64,000 bases of DNA from Bacillus sp. OV166 (GCF_900177675.1 NZ_FXWM01000002.1:521839-585838); one strand, 5' to 3'; positions 54,579-63,674 are shown, counted from the stretch's first letter. The notes: generated by a model not told the origin, from the letters alone. A program made the numbers and translations.

Positions 54579-56090
54579 TTAACCTTTTATATATTTTTTG
54601 CCCTCTTCTTGAGGGAAGATTGTACCAAAATTCATGATTCCATTAGGGTCAAAAGCTTCTTTTAATTTTTCTAACATATAGTAAGCAGATCCATGCTCTT
54701 CTTCTGTCCACTCGGTACGATATTTTCCAATACCATGGTGATGGCACATGGAACCGCCAAGTTTCAATGTTTCTTCAATAATAATGGAATGGATTGGATG
54801 ATGATAAATTCTCATTTCATCCTCTGGTGCACAATTAATATTATAGTTATAAACAAAGTACATATTGGTTCCATTTAGATAACTATGGGATGAGTGTCCA
54901 CCAAGCATGGTTATATCTTCAATTCTGTCAAACTCTTCCATAACTCTTTTCATTACATTGTGATAAATCTTTGTAATGTTTTCCCAGTCAGCTGATACTT
55001 CCGTTGTAAAACCATCATGCTTATGATGATCAACCATTGTTTGGAATTCACGATCAATGTGTCCCTGCGTCCAATTCAAGTTATTAAACCAATTTTCGAT
55101 TAATTGGTCTTCAACTTTTTCAACGATTCCATCTTGGAATTTAGCAACCGCTTCTTCAATTGCTTCATTCGTTGCCTTAACAATACCAGCTGGCCCTTCT
55201 GTCATAAAAATCAACACACATTTGTCTTTATAGAAATGAGAGAAATGTTGTCTTGCGTCTTCTTCAGAATAAACACGTGCCACAGATGGTCTAAAGCCGT
55301 TTGTAATCACTTCTCTTAAAACTTTAATACCCGTATCAACATCTTTTAATAAATAACCATGGAACACATTGTTTTTAGGATAGTATTTAAAAATTTTCAC
55401 CGTAACTTCTGTGATATAACATAATGTTCCTTCATTGCCGATAACAATGTGTCGAATATCCGGTCCTCCAGCTCTTCTTGGAACATTTTTGATTCGAGAA
55501 ATGTAACCGTTTGGAAATACACATTCTAATCCAACAACCATATCTTCAATCGCACCGTATAAAGTGGAGAATTGTCCAATACTTCTTGTTGCCAATAATC
55601 CACCAAATTGTGCAACTGGTTTAGACTGTGGAGAGTGACCAGTTGTGTAACCAATTTTACGCAGCTCATCTTCCAATGTTTGTAGTTTTACACCTGTTTG
55701 GACAGTTGCTTGCATGTTATATGGATCGATTTTAATGATATTATTCATTCTTGACCCATCGATAACCATAGCGATTTCTTTCCAGTTTTCCAGACCGCCT
55801 TCTGTAGCTGTTTTTCCACTACGAGGAATCACATTGATCTTGTGTTCATTACAGAACTGCAGAAGTGCCTGTACTTCTTCTGTAGAGTGTGGATATACTA
55901 TCGCCATTGGCATTGGAACGTCAAGTACCTTTTTAGCTTTTGCATATTTTTTATATCGGTCAGAAGATGCATCATATAATGCTTCATGATCGGTATTTAT
56001 TTGTTCGATTGAAATAATTACCTCTAATTCTTTTAACAATTGTTCTTTAATCTTCGTAGTTTTTTCTTTTAATAATTGTTCATTCGTCAT
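54579..56090 (-). CDS. FAD-binding oxidase of the GlcD/AGPS (VAO) family
   Basis: 503 residues. The VAO-type FAD domain starts PMAIVYPHSTEEVQALLQFC and has VIPRSGKTATEGGLENW and VAQFGGLLATRSIGQFSTLYG. The C-terminal FAD_oxidase_C domain ends GGSMCHHHGIGKYRTEW with the HHH-GIG motif of alkyl-DHAP synthase and D-lactate/glycolate oxidases. It would oxidise a 2-hydroxy acid or polyol, or, by the AGPS likeness, handle a dihydroxyacetone phosphate derivative. Order: SDR, this gene, kinase, MFS. Confidence 0.85.
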   Translation of the reverse strand: MTNEQLLKEKTTKIKEQLLKELEVIISIEQINTDHEALYDASSDRYKKYAKAKKVLDVPMPMAIVYPHSTEEVQALLQFCNEHKINVIPRSGKTATEGGLENWKEIAMVIDGSRMNNIIKIDPYNMQATVQTGVKLQTLEDELRKIGYTTGHSPQSKPVAQFGGLLATRSIGQFSTLYGAIEDMVVGLECVFPNGYISRIKNVPRRAGGPDIRHIVIGNEGTLCYITEVTVKIFKYYPKNNVFHGYLLKDVDTGIKVLREVITNGFRPSVARVYSEEDARQHFSHFYKDKCVLIFMTEGPAGIVKATNEAIEEAVAKFQDGIVEKVEDQLIENWFNNLNWTQGHIDREFQTMVDHHKHDGFTTEVSADWENITKIYHNVMKRVMEEFDRIEDITMLGGHSSHSYLNGTNMYFVYNYNINCAPEDEMRIYHHPIHSIIIEETLKLGGSMCHHHGIGKYRTEWTEEEHGSAYYMLEKLKEAFDPNGIMNFGTIFPQEEGKKYIKG

Positions 56091-56126
56091 CGCAGCATTT
56101 CTCCTTTTATCGATTTCTATATTTTG

Positions 56127-56921
56127 TTATCGTACTAAGTATCCGCCATCAACATTCACGAGAGTTCCATTTACATAATTGGAAGCGTTTGAAGCTAGAT
56201 ATACAACTGTACCCATTAAATCTGAGATATTTCCCCATCTATTGGCAGGAATATGATCTAAAATTCGTTGATTGGCTTCAGGATTCGCTCTAGTCTCTAC
56301 AGTAACGGCAGTAGCAAAATAGCCAGGTGCAATACCGTTTACTTGAATATTGAATTGAGCTAATTCATCACAATATGCTTTTGTGAAGCCTGCTAAACCG
56401 TGTTTCGTTGCCGCATATGCAGGTGACCATTGACCTCCAAGGTAGGAAAACAAGGAACAAGTATTAATGATCTTCCCGCTTTTTTGTGGAATCATATACT
56501 TCGCCACTTCATGAGATAATTCAAACGCTGCAGTTAAATTGATTGAGACCATTTTATCCCATTGAAGTCGAGTAAACTTCGTCACATCTGGTTCATTGAT
56601 ACAAATGCCTGCGTTGTTCATGAGGATATCTATTTTTCCAAATGTTTTGATACATTCTTCTGCAATTTTTTTACAAGCATCCTCTTGAGTAACGTCTGCA
56701 ATCATCAAATGGTACCGGACGCCTTCTGCTTCAATCATGTTTTTCGTTTCACCATTGTCATCAGCGATGCTGACTGCAAAAATGTCTGCCCCTGCTTTTG
56801 CCAGTGCTAAGGCAAAGCCTTGCCCCAATCCTGAATTTCCTCCAGTGATAATGGCTACTTTTCCTTTTAAGCTAAAAAAATTCATTGAGAAATCTTTTAT
56901 ATCGGTTTTATGAGTAGTCAT
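56127..56921 (-). CDS. Short-chain dehydrogenase/reductase
   Basis: 264 residues, classical SDR. The cofactor motif is ITGGNSGLGQGFALALAKAG, NNAG in ILMNNAGICI, Ser in NTCSLFSYLGG, catalytic Tyr-Lys in YAATKHG, and the C-terminal GGYLVR. It is close to gluconate 5-dehydrogenase/KduD-like enzymes and should oxidise a polyol or sugar acid. It is the first gene of the operon, divergent from the RpiR regulator. Confidence 0.9.
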   Translation of the reverse strand: MTTHKTDIKDFSMNFFSLKGKVAIITGGNSGLGQGFALALAKAGADIFAVSIADDNGETKNMIEAEGVRYHLMIADVTQEDACKKIAEECIKTFGKIDILMNNAGICINEPDVTKFTRLQWDKMVSINLTAAFELSHEVAKYMIPQKSGKIINTCSLFSYLGGQWSPAYAATKHGLAGFTKAYCDELAQFNIQVNGIAPGYFATAVTVETRANPEANQRILDHIPANRWGNISDLMGTVVYLASNASNYVNGTLVNVDGGYLVR

Positions 56922-57002
56922 GTTTACCCCTCCTCTTAAATGTTTTTTATTATTTACAACGTTAATTTACTATAAATACCTCCAAATGTAAACGGATTCT
57001 TA

Positions 57003-57066
57003 AGAAAATTTTCTATTTTTTTTAAAAAAAAATTATATTGTGGAAAATTTTCCACTATGGTATACT
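57003..57066. promoter_or_regulatory. RpiR promoter and palindromic operators
   Basis: A perfect 16-bp palindrome GTGGAAAATTTTCCAC (57040-57055) lies within a promoter TTGTGG (57038-57043), 17-base spacer, TATACT (57061-57066). A second, shorter palindrome with the same core, AGAAAATTTTCT, is at 57003-57014 on the SDR side. The regulator probably binds both, controlling itself and the divergent operon. Confidence 0.8.
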
Positions 57067-57082
57067 TTCATTAAGCACTAAA

Positions 57083-57832
57083 ATGAGAAGAGAGGGAAAG
57101 ACCATAAATATTAATTTAAATAAATTAAATGAGCTGGAGCTTTCGGTTCATATTAAACTTTCTGAAATTATTAAAGAAAAGGATCATTTAAAAATATTAG
57201 AGGCCGCTGAGTATTGTAATGTGTCTTCTTCAAAAGTATCCAAACTTGTAAGAAAACTTGGGTTTGAAAGTTTTAAACAATATAAACAATTTTTTGGCGG
57301 TCAGCCAATCATTCAGGAAGACAAAAAAACTTCAAGTGAGCTTGAACGATTAAAACACTTTATAGATAATTTTGACCCTACATTAGTGGATGAGTTTTTA
57401 ACTCTTTATAAGAAGTACAACAGAATTGTGCTATTTGGATTGGGTCCATCCTTTATTTGTGTAGAATACTTTGCTTATAAGCTTGCTCTTGTTTCTGGAA
57501 AACATATTTTAGTGAGCCAGGGAGAAGATCATGCGAAGCATTTAGTGTATGAGGACACGCTTTTAATTGTTTTTTCCGTAACCGGCAAATTCGCCTCTTT
57601 TGAAAACCTTTTCAACGGAGCAAAGTCTAAAGGGGCTGAAATATTGTTGATTTTGGAGGAATATGACAATTCTCAAACTTTACAAGTAGATAATATATTT
57701 TACTTAACCAAATCTGCTCAAAATGGAAAATTGTTACCTTATGAAAAAACTCGAACTGTATTCTTTATTTTTATAGAAGAAATTATTGCAAAATTAATGG
57801 CAGAACGAGATGCATTAAAAAAGGATGAATAA
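57083..57832 (+). CDS. MurR/RpiR-family regulator with SIS domain
   Basis: An N-terminal HTH_6 (KILEAAEYCNVSSSKVSKLVRKLGFESFKQYK, quoted as NVSSSKVSKLVRKLGF) is followed by a SIS sugar-phosphate-binding domain (RIVLFGLGPSFICVEYFAYKL; LLIVFSVTGKFASFENLF). The frame is open from 57038, but that point is the -35 element, so the start must be later: ATG 57083, or ATA 57104, which has GAGAGGG at ideal distance. It controls the divergent SDR-FAD-kinase-MFS operon and responds to a phosphorylated sugar. Confidence 0.85.
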   Translation: MRREGKTININLNKLNELELSVHIKLSEIIKEKDHLKILEAAEYCNVSSSKVSKLVRKLGFESFKQYKQFFGGQPIIQEDKKTSSELERLKHFIDNFDPTLVDEFLTLYKKYNRIVLFGLGPSFICVEYFAYKLALVSGKHILVSQGEDHAKHLVYEDTLLIVFSVTGKFASFENLFNGAKSKGAEILLILEEYDNSQTLQVDNIFYLTKSAQNGKLLPYEKTRTVFFIFIEEIIAKLMAERDALKKDE

Positions 57833-57834
57833 AA

Positions 57835-57872
57835 GAACAGACCGTCTGGCCATGAGACGGTCTGTTTTCTTA
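57835..57872 (+). terminator. Terminator of the rpiR gene
   Basis: Stem ACAGACCGTCT / AGACGGTCTGT with a 7-base loop, then TTTTCTT. Confidence 0.92.
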
Positions 57873-57874
57873 TT

Positions 57875-58030
57875 TTATATAGTTAATAGACTGTTAGACG
57901 TATCGGCTAGTTCCTTTTGTTCTTGTGATGAAAACTCAACCACTGTTCTGCCAACGTTGTTGCAATTGCAGTCATGGAAGCTGTCGAATGCTTTATTAAT
58001 GTCATTTAGCTGGATACGATCAAGGACGAG
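57875..58030 (-). pseudogene. Zinc alcohol dehydrogenase, C-terminal fragment
   Basis: About 50 codons: LVLDRIQLNDINKAFDSFHD, then CNCNNVGRTVVEF and a short tail to a TAA at 57875. The end closely resembles that of the ADH relic at 51317-51815 (HDCNCVNVGRAVIEF). The gap 58031-58376 holds no gene other than the repeat at 58275-58305. Confidence 0.75.
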
Positions 58031-58274
58031 TCAGGCTTCGATGAAAAGTGTAAATCTGTAAGTTTCTGGTGAAAGGAGTACATACACAACTCTAAGATGA
58101 TCATTTTCGATTGTGGAATCCGGTCTTTGAAACTGCACATGCCTTAGTGTTATTAGGCAATTGAACATCGGCTTTGTCCCATATACCACATTTTCTGAAA
58201 AGCTAAATTCGGACAACAAGAAAAATTTCTCCTTGCGTGATGAGTTGATCGTAAAACAACGGTTTCGTCTATAA

Positions 58275-58305
58275 GAGATTGTTCAAAAAGTCCGGGAAAC
58301 ATTCA
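58275..58305 (+). repeat. 31-bp direct repeat left of gerAB
   Basis: Starts GAGATTGTTCAAAAAGTCCG. 29 of 31 bases match 59517-59547. TTGTTCAAAAAGTC resembles the terminal sequence of some Bacillus insertion sequences. Confidence 0.7.
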
Positions 58306-58376
58306 CTGAAAGTGAGCGAACGTTTTTGGATAAGATTTAAAAGTTTATTTGCTGCTACCTGCTAACAGGGATTGTA

Positions 58377-59468
58377 TCATGTTGAAACCTCTCTTTTTCG
58401 AGTAAAAGCAATGATGAATAATAATAACGGAAAGACAAATACCATGGTTATATTAAAGAGGATATATGTTGTCCCTACAAAATGAGAAAATTCTTGAAGA
58501 TTTGGAGCTACCCAAATACTACATATTATAATGTAAATGCCCATCGGAAAGACAATTGGGCGATAGTTACTAAGACCTAACCATTGGGAAGTACCGATTA
58601 CGATTATATAATAAAAGATGGATATTTTAATAAATGCCCCGGCAACCCATATAGCCATAACAATGGACTCTATATGTTCTAAAAAATCAGCTATACTAAT
58701 GTACCGAACAGCAGACATGACCGGATAAGTAAAAGTGGCTGTGATCCCTCCAAATATGAACAGGGTAGTGATATTGAGAGCTAACAAGGTCAGTAAGACA
58801 ATACATAAAGAAATGACTCCATATTTCATTCCTTTATCTGAATTAGATAAAAACGGGAGAAGCATAGCGAGAATCACAACGTTGTTAAACCAACCAAATA
58901 GAGGAATTGCTCCTCTAAAGACAGGTTTCATTCCATTTTCCATTATGGGAAAAATATTCTTGATTTCCATATCGGGAAGAAGTAGGAGAATTATTATCAC
59001 CCAAAGTATTAATATGATAGGGATGAATAGCTGTGCAATTCTTGCGATTCCTTCTATGCCGCCTCGTACGGCAAGAGCACAAGCAAAAATCATACTGGCT
59101 ATCACAACCATCAGTGGGGTTTTTGGCATAAAGCTACCTACGACAAATTCAGCGTATTGTCTTGTTATAATACCATCGCCATATATACATATGAAGATAA
59201 AAAAGAAACCGAAGATTTTCCCGCATAATCTGCCAACAATTTTTTCACTATATTGGATGATTGTTTCCCCAAGGTATCGCTCGTGTAACTTAAATGTAAT
59301 ATATACGAGAATAAAACCGGTAACTGAACCGATCATTGTTGAAATCCACAAATCGCGTCCTGCGTGTATGGCTACTATCCTGGGTAATAGTAGATCTCCA
59401 GTTGCAACAACCATTGGATACATAATAATTGCCATTTGAAGCGGTGAAATCTTCCCTTTCTCTAACAC
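58377..59468 (-). CDS. Spore germinant receptor subunit B (GerAB family)
   Basis: 363 residues, ten membrane helices, of the APC-like spore germination permease family. It starts LEKGKISPLQMAIIMYPMVVATGDLLLP and has VRGGIEGIARIAQLFIPI in the middle; both are family landmarks, quoted in part. It sits in the inner membrane of the spore and forms the ligand-binding subunit of a germinant receptor. Unusually it is encoded on the opposite strand, divergent from gerAA and gerAC, rather than inside one operon with them. Direct repeats flank it, so it may have been moved or inverted. Confidence 0.9.
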   Translation of the reverse strand: MLEKGKISPLQMAIIMYPMVVATGDLLLPRIVAIHAGRDLWISTMIGSVTGFILVYITFKLHERYLGETIIQYSEKIVGRLCGKIFGFFFIFICIYGDGIITRQYAEFVVGSFMPKTPLMVVIASMIFACALAVRGGIEGIARIAQLFIPIILILWVIIILLLLPDMEIKNIFPIMENGMKPVFRGAIPLFGWFNNVVILAMLLPFLSNSDKGMKYGVISLCIVLLTLLALNITTLFIFGGITATFTYPVMSAVRYISIADFLEHIESIVMAIWVAGAFIKISIFYYIIVIGTSQWLGLSNYRPIVFPMGIYIIICSIWVAPNLQEFSHFVGTTYILFNITMVFVFPLLLFIIAFTRKREVST

Positions 59469-59516
59469 TCTTCTTTCACCTCATTTACTTGTCCTTCCCT
59501 AACAGTTCATATATTA

Positions 59517-59547
59517 GAGGTTGTTCAAAAAGTCCGGAAAACATTCA
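59517..59547 (+). repeat. 31-bp direct repeat right of gerAB
   Basis: Starts GAGGTTGTTCAAAAAGTCCG, 29 of 31 identical with 58275-58305, same orientation. Confidence 0.7.
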
Positions 59548-59662
59548 TCGAATAAGAAGAACACTTTTTCTTCGTCTGAAAGTGTCTTCCGACAAGACCA
59601 ACACACATTAATAAGTCCGATCCTGTCCTCCAATACTTTGATATTTTTTAAACCTGATTAAT

Positions 59663-59714
59663 AATACTTGTCCATACGACCATACTAAAAATGTATTCAG
59701 TATGGACAAGTATT
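59663..59714. repeat. 15-bp perfect inverted repeat between gerAB and gerAA
   Basis: AATACTTGTCCATAC (59663-59677) and GTATGGACAAGTATT (59700-59714) with a 22-base loop. It may be a terminator-like fold, an IS scar or a regulator site. No gene lies in 59548-59943. Confidence 0.7.
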
Positions 59715-59943
59715 CGATCAGAAACATCGCTATCTACCTGGGCACTAAGCTGGATTACCTACAAAGTAATCTATAAGATTGGCGGTATCAGATATTTGCA
59801 AAAAAAGCAGAATCATAAAAGAGATAGTGAACTTTACCCTCAAGTCTGAGAAATAGAAAAAGATAAGTTATCAATGGTATAGTAGAAAATTTCAGCCTAT
59901 GCATTGATGAAGAGTCGTTGTTTTGAAAGGAAAGAGGTATATC

Positions 59944-61509
59944 ATGTTGATTCGAAAATCCCGAAAATGGGTCAAGAAAGATGGGATATCAAAAGCAATT
60001 TCTCACGTTCCCGAGCAACAGAAAGAGCCTATTTCTTCAAATTTGCAAGAAAATGTACAAATACTGCGTTCCATTTACGCCGATTGCTCCGATGTCAATT
60101 TTCGAACATTTTTGGTTAACGGAACAACAAAGGCGGTTTTGGTCTATATTGAAGGACTATCCAATATTGAAGAGATCGATGACAATGTGCTATCCCCCCT
60201 TATGCGGGATACCGCCGAAAAAACGGGCAGCATAAATGAATTGCTGGAAAGAAAGCTTTCGGTCTCGAAGGTGAAAGAAATCAAAACTTTTCCCGATTGT
60301 ATCGAATCCATTTCCATCGGCAATCCGGTTCTTCTTTTCGAGCACGAAACCCTTGGGATTTCTTTAGGACTGGCAAAATGGGAGAAACGGTCCATTGAAG
60401 AACCATCAGCAGAATCGGTTGTACGCGGACCGCGGGATGGGTTTACGGAAACGATTGGAGTAAATACCTCGCTCTTACGTAGAAAGCTTAGAAGTCCACA
60501 ATTAAAGATGAAATCAATGAAAGTAGGTCGCTACAGTCAGACCGAAATCGTCTTGGCCTATATCGAAGGGATCGCCGATTTAACCCTGATCGATGAAATG
60601 ACCCAAAGGATTCAGCGAATCAATATCGACAGTGTATTGGAAAGCGGATATATCGAGGAAATGATCGAAGACAACCCTTTCTCTCCGTTCCCACAAGTAT
60701 TGAATACCGAGCGGGCGGATGTGGCTGCATCAAGCCTTTTGGAAGGAAAGGTCGTCATTTTGGTAGACGGGACTCCGTTTGCCCTGATCGCACCGACAAC
60801 GCTCTTTTCATTGCTCCAATCAAGCGAAGACTATTATCAGCGCTTCTTAATTGGGACTGTGATCCGCTGGCTACGTTATTTTTTCGTGCTGCTTTCCTTG
60901 CTGCTCCCGTCGCTCTATGTGGCCCTACTGACTTTTCATCATGAGATGGTACCTACAACGCTACTATTGAACGCTGCTTCATCTCGCGAGCGAATTCCTT
61001 TTCCGGCACTGGTTGAGGCTCTGATCATGGAATTCACGTTCGAAGCACTGCGGGAGGCAGGAATCAGGCTTCCTAAGCAGGTGGGAGCGGCTGTAAGCAT
61101 TGTCGGGGCACTCGTCATTGGCCAAGCGGCGGTTCAAGCAGGTATAGTGTCGGCCCCGATGGTTATGGTCGTAGCCATAACAGGGATCGCCTCCTTTACG
61201 GTTCCTCGTTATACCGCTGGAATTGCCCTGCGGATGCTACGCTTTCCCATCATCTTTCTGGCAGGTATGTTGGGATTGCTGGGCGTGATGCTGGGGATCA
61301 TTTTCATCCTTATCCACTTAAGCACATTAAAGTCTTTTGGTGTTCCTTATTTGGAACCATTGGCCCCGATGAAATTCCGCGATATGAAAGACGTCCTGAT
61401 ACGGGCCCCTTGGTGGATGATGAATACCCGCCCTCATTTAACGGGTGATTATAATAAGTACCGCCAAGCTCCAGAGCAGAAACCTGATCCAATACGAGGA
61501 GATGAGTAA
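59944..61509 (+). CDS. Spore germinant receptor subunit A (GerAA family)
   Basis: 521 residues from ATG 59944 (GGAAAGAGG seven bases upstream; an in-frame TTG at 59923 overlaps that site). The N-terminal soluble domain has VNGTTKAVLVYIEGLSNIEE and FPQVLNTERADVAASSLLEG. The membrane part has the family core FHHEMVPTTLLLNAASSRER and FEALREAGIRLPKQVGAAVS. With B and C subunits it forms a nutrient-gated channel in the spore inner membrane. Higher GC than the neighbouring genes suggests separate ancestry. It is first in a four-gene plus-strand operon. Confidence 0.93.
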   Translation: MLIRKSRKWVKKDGISKAISHVPEQQKEPISSNLQENVQILRSIYADCSDVNFRTFLVNGTTKAVLVYIEGLSNIEEIDDNVLSPLMRDTAEKTGSINELLERKLSVSKVKEIKTFPDCIESISIGNPVLLFEHETLGISLGLAKWEKRSIEEPSAESVVRGPRDGFTETIGVNTSLLRRKLRSPQLKMKSMKVGRYSQTEIVLAYIEGIADLTLIDEMTQRIQRINIDSVLESGYIEEMIEDNPFSPFPQVLNTERADVAASSLLEGKVVILVDGTPFALIAPTTLFSLLQSSEDYYQRFLIGTVIRWLRYFFVLLSLLLPSLYVALLTFHHEMVPTTLLLNAASSRERIPFPALVEALIMEFTFEALREAGIRLPKQVGAAVSIVGALVIGQAAVQAGIVSAPMVMVVAITGIASFTVPRYTAGIALRMLRFPIIFLAGMLGLLGVMLGIIFILIHLSTLKSFGVPYLEPLAPMKFRDMKDVLIRAPWWMMNTRPHLTGDYNKYRQAPEQKPDPIRGDE

Positions 61510-61628
61510 TGATCGATCGTCTGAATCTATTTTATCCAAGGAAAAGGTCATCCAATAAAAATTCTTGGTGCGATGATCATATTCACACCAAAGGAAAGCT
61601 GCTGGAAAAAGGGGAGACCGTGGGATGA
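61509..61628 (+). CDS. 39-residue ORF coupled between gerAA and gerAC
   Basis: It starts in the TAATG shared with the gerAA stop and ends in the GGATGA shared with the gerAC start, filling the gap exactly. Sequence MIDRLNLFYPRKRSSNKNSW and on: basic, no membrane helix. Either a coupling peptide that passes ribosomes to gerAC or simply leader sequence. No family is known to me. Confidence 0.4.
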   Translation: MIDRLNLFYPRKRSSNKNSWCDDHIHTKGKLLEKGETVG

Positions 61629-62815
61629 AAAAGATGCTATTGTTTTTCTTCTTTTTTGCGAACAACTTGCTTCTAGCCGGCTGCTGGGATCGTACCGAAG
61701 TCAATGATGTAACGCTAATCACCGGAGTAGGGATTGACAAAAAGAATGAAAACACGATTGAGCTTACCGCAGAAGTATATATTCCCAAAGCTTTGGGTGC
61801 TGGTGGCGGAGGTGGCGGTGGTGGTAGCGGTGGTAGTCCCCCCGAAACCATAATAAGAAGTGGAAAAGGAAAGACAATTGCCGATGCCATCTCGAACTTA
61901 CAGGAAAAAATTCCGCGCGAAGTTTTCTGGGGGCACACAAAAGTGATTGTGATTGGGGAGAAACTGGCGATAGCAGGCATACGTGAGCCTCTTGATTTCC
62001 TGGCACGAACTCCCCAAACTCGCCTGCGGAGCAATGTGTTTGTCGCTAAGGGGAAAGCCAAGGATATAATGGCCTTACTTCCTCCTTTGGAAAGCAGCTC
62101 TTCGGAAGTGCTTAGGGAATTAGCGGCATCGAAAGTTTTGATGGACATCACCTTGAAGGATGTATTACAAATGTTAAGCGGGGACGCCCAGGCAGCGGCC
62201 GTTCCAATGGTCACTATCGATCCTGCCGCAAAAGGGTTAGAACCGCTGCAGACGGTTTCGTATATTAATCAGACCGCAATTTTTAAGAAGGATAAGATGA
62301 TTGGCCAAATCAGTGATAAGCTGACAAGGGGTGTACTGTGGACTAGAAACGAGATAAAGCAGGCTACTGTCACCATTAAGTCGAAAGAGGGAAAGGGGAA
62401 TGTGTCCTATAGGCTGCTTCGTGCGAACACTGAGCTGATCCCAGAGATAAAGTACGGAAAATGGAAGATGAAGGTAAAAGTTATCACGGAGGATGATATA
62501 ATCCTGAACGGAACCGATTTAGACCTAACGACTCCGAAATTCACTCAAATGCTTCAAAAGGATTTGGAAAAAGACCTTAAATATCGCATAAGCCAAACAT
62601 TAGAAAAAGTACAGAAAGAGCTGAAGGTCGATATTTTGGGCTTCTCTGAGGAATTTCACCGGAAATACCCACAAGAATGGAAAAAGGCCAAAAAGGATTG
62701 GGATGAGATCTTTCCTTCGGTGGAAGTGACCTTTGATATGAAGGCTACAGTACGCAGGCCCGGCCTGTCTACAACCCCGCAAGGATTACCGGAAGATGAG
62801 GTGAAGAAAAAATGA
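61625..62815 (+). CDS. Spore germinant receptor subunit C lipoprotein (GerAC family)
   Basis: 396 residues. A lipoprotein signal ends LLLAGC (Cys20), then WDRTEVNDVTLITGVGIDKK, the family start, and a C-terminal domain with FSEEFHRKYPQEWKKAKKDW. It is anchored on the outer face of the spore inner membrane. An uncommon glycine run (residues 58-70, about ten Gly with a Ser) sits in the first domain between strands. AAAGGGGA precedes the ATG. The stop overlaps the next start (ATGA). Confidence 0.93.
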   Translation: MKKMLLFFFFFANNLLLAGCWDRTEVNDVTLITGVGIDKKNENTIELTAEVYIPKALGAGGGGGGGGSGGSPPETIIRSGKGKTIADAISNLQEKIPREVFWGHTKVIVIGEKLAIAGIREPLDFLARTPQTRLRSNVFVAKGKAKDIMALLPPLESSSSEVLRELAASKVLMDITLKDVLQMLSGDAQAAAVPMVTIDPAAKGLEPLQTVSYINQTAIFKKDKMIGQISDKLTRGVLWTRNEIKQATVTIKSKEGKGNVSYRLLRANTELIPEIKYGKWKMKVKVITEDDIILNGTDLDLTTPKFTQMLQKDLEKDLKYRISQTLEKVQKELKVDILGFSEEFHRKYPQEWKKAKKDWDEIFPSVEVTFDMKATVRRPGLSTTPQGLPEDEVKKK

Positions 62816-63039
62816 AATGGGGAGCATTGTTAGGAATAACAACTATCTTTACTCTTATCGCACTATATGAATGGCCCCAAATGAAACCAACGGAGAAAAA
62901 AGAAAGGGCGGCCTTTGTCACCCTTGCAGTAACAGGGTGGGTGATTGCCGTCCTGTTGCTTCATTTTCCCGACATGCCCGGCCCGACTCAAATAATTGAT
63001 GCGATTTATAAGCCGATTGGAAAGATATTAGAGAAATAG
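62812..63039 (+). CDS. Germinant receptor D-subunit-like small membrane protein
   Basis: 75 residues, two predicted membrane helices (about 3-18 and 33-50) and an amphipathic C-terminus ending IGKILEK. Size, topology and place directly after gerAC (ATGA overlap) match the D subunits of GerK and GerV receptors, which tune germination rate. Sequence likeness to those was judged by eye only. Confidence 0.75.
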   Translation: MKWGALLGITTIFTLIALYEWPQMKPTEKKERAAFVTLAVTGWVIAVLLLHFPDMPGPTQIIDAIYKPIGKILEK

Positions 63040-63243
63040 CTCTTAGACAATATTACTGATTAGGTTTACGTTTTACAAAGGTCTCGATCTCTATCTACTC
63101 TCGCAGTCTGGCGTAAAGGTTTTCTGCGGTAAACTCCCACTTTTTAAAACTAAAAAACTCAAACTTCGCACCTAAATAATTAGGCAGAAGTCATGATCTT
63201 AATTGATAACTTATTGGGAAATGCTGACAAACCATTAGCTGGT

Positions 63244-63674
63244 TTAGTTTAAGTACAATCCATCACGAACTATCCATACTAATTTCTTAATGAAACGATG
63301 ATCCTGTTCAAAATTATTGTTCAGATAACGAATCTGTCTTATTTGGATGCCTTCAGGCAACTTTTGCTCGTCTTTTAGTTGTTGAATGGCTACTGGATAT
63401 GTTGGATTCTTATCAACTGTTATTACTCTAGGTTTTGAAACATGAAAAGCAGCCAATGCTTGCTTAAAAAAGCGCTTAGCTGCTTTGGTATCCCTCGATT
63501 CAATAAGATAAAAATCAATGGTATTCCCTTCTGAATCAACGGCACGATATAAATACATCCATTGACCTTTACTTTGATGTACGTTTCGTCCACTCTCCAG
63601 GAGTCATTGGTTGGCTTAAGATGACGACGGATTCGTTTATCCAATTCAGGACCATACTGATGAACCCAACGCAT
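63244..63674 (-). pseudogene. IS6-family transposase, frameshifted, N-terminus missing
   Basis: MRWVHQYGPELDKRIRRHL, WRVDETYIKVK (first catalytic Asp), then in another frame YLYRAVDSEGNTIDFYLIES, VITVDKNPTYPVAI (second Asp) and NNFEQDHRFIKKL with the catalytic Glu. One or more frameshifts near 63550, no N-terminal HTH, and an early stop in the C-terminus. The gap 63040-63243 holds no gene. Confidence 0.85.

Noticed and set aside
58735..59439. 234-codon plus-strand frame
   Set aside because: Antisense shadow of gerAB, a long membrane protein gene with biased composition.
61438..62214. 258-codon minus-strand frame
   Set aside because: Antisense shadow of gerAC; its proline run is the complement of the glycine run.
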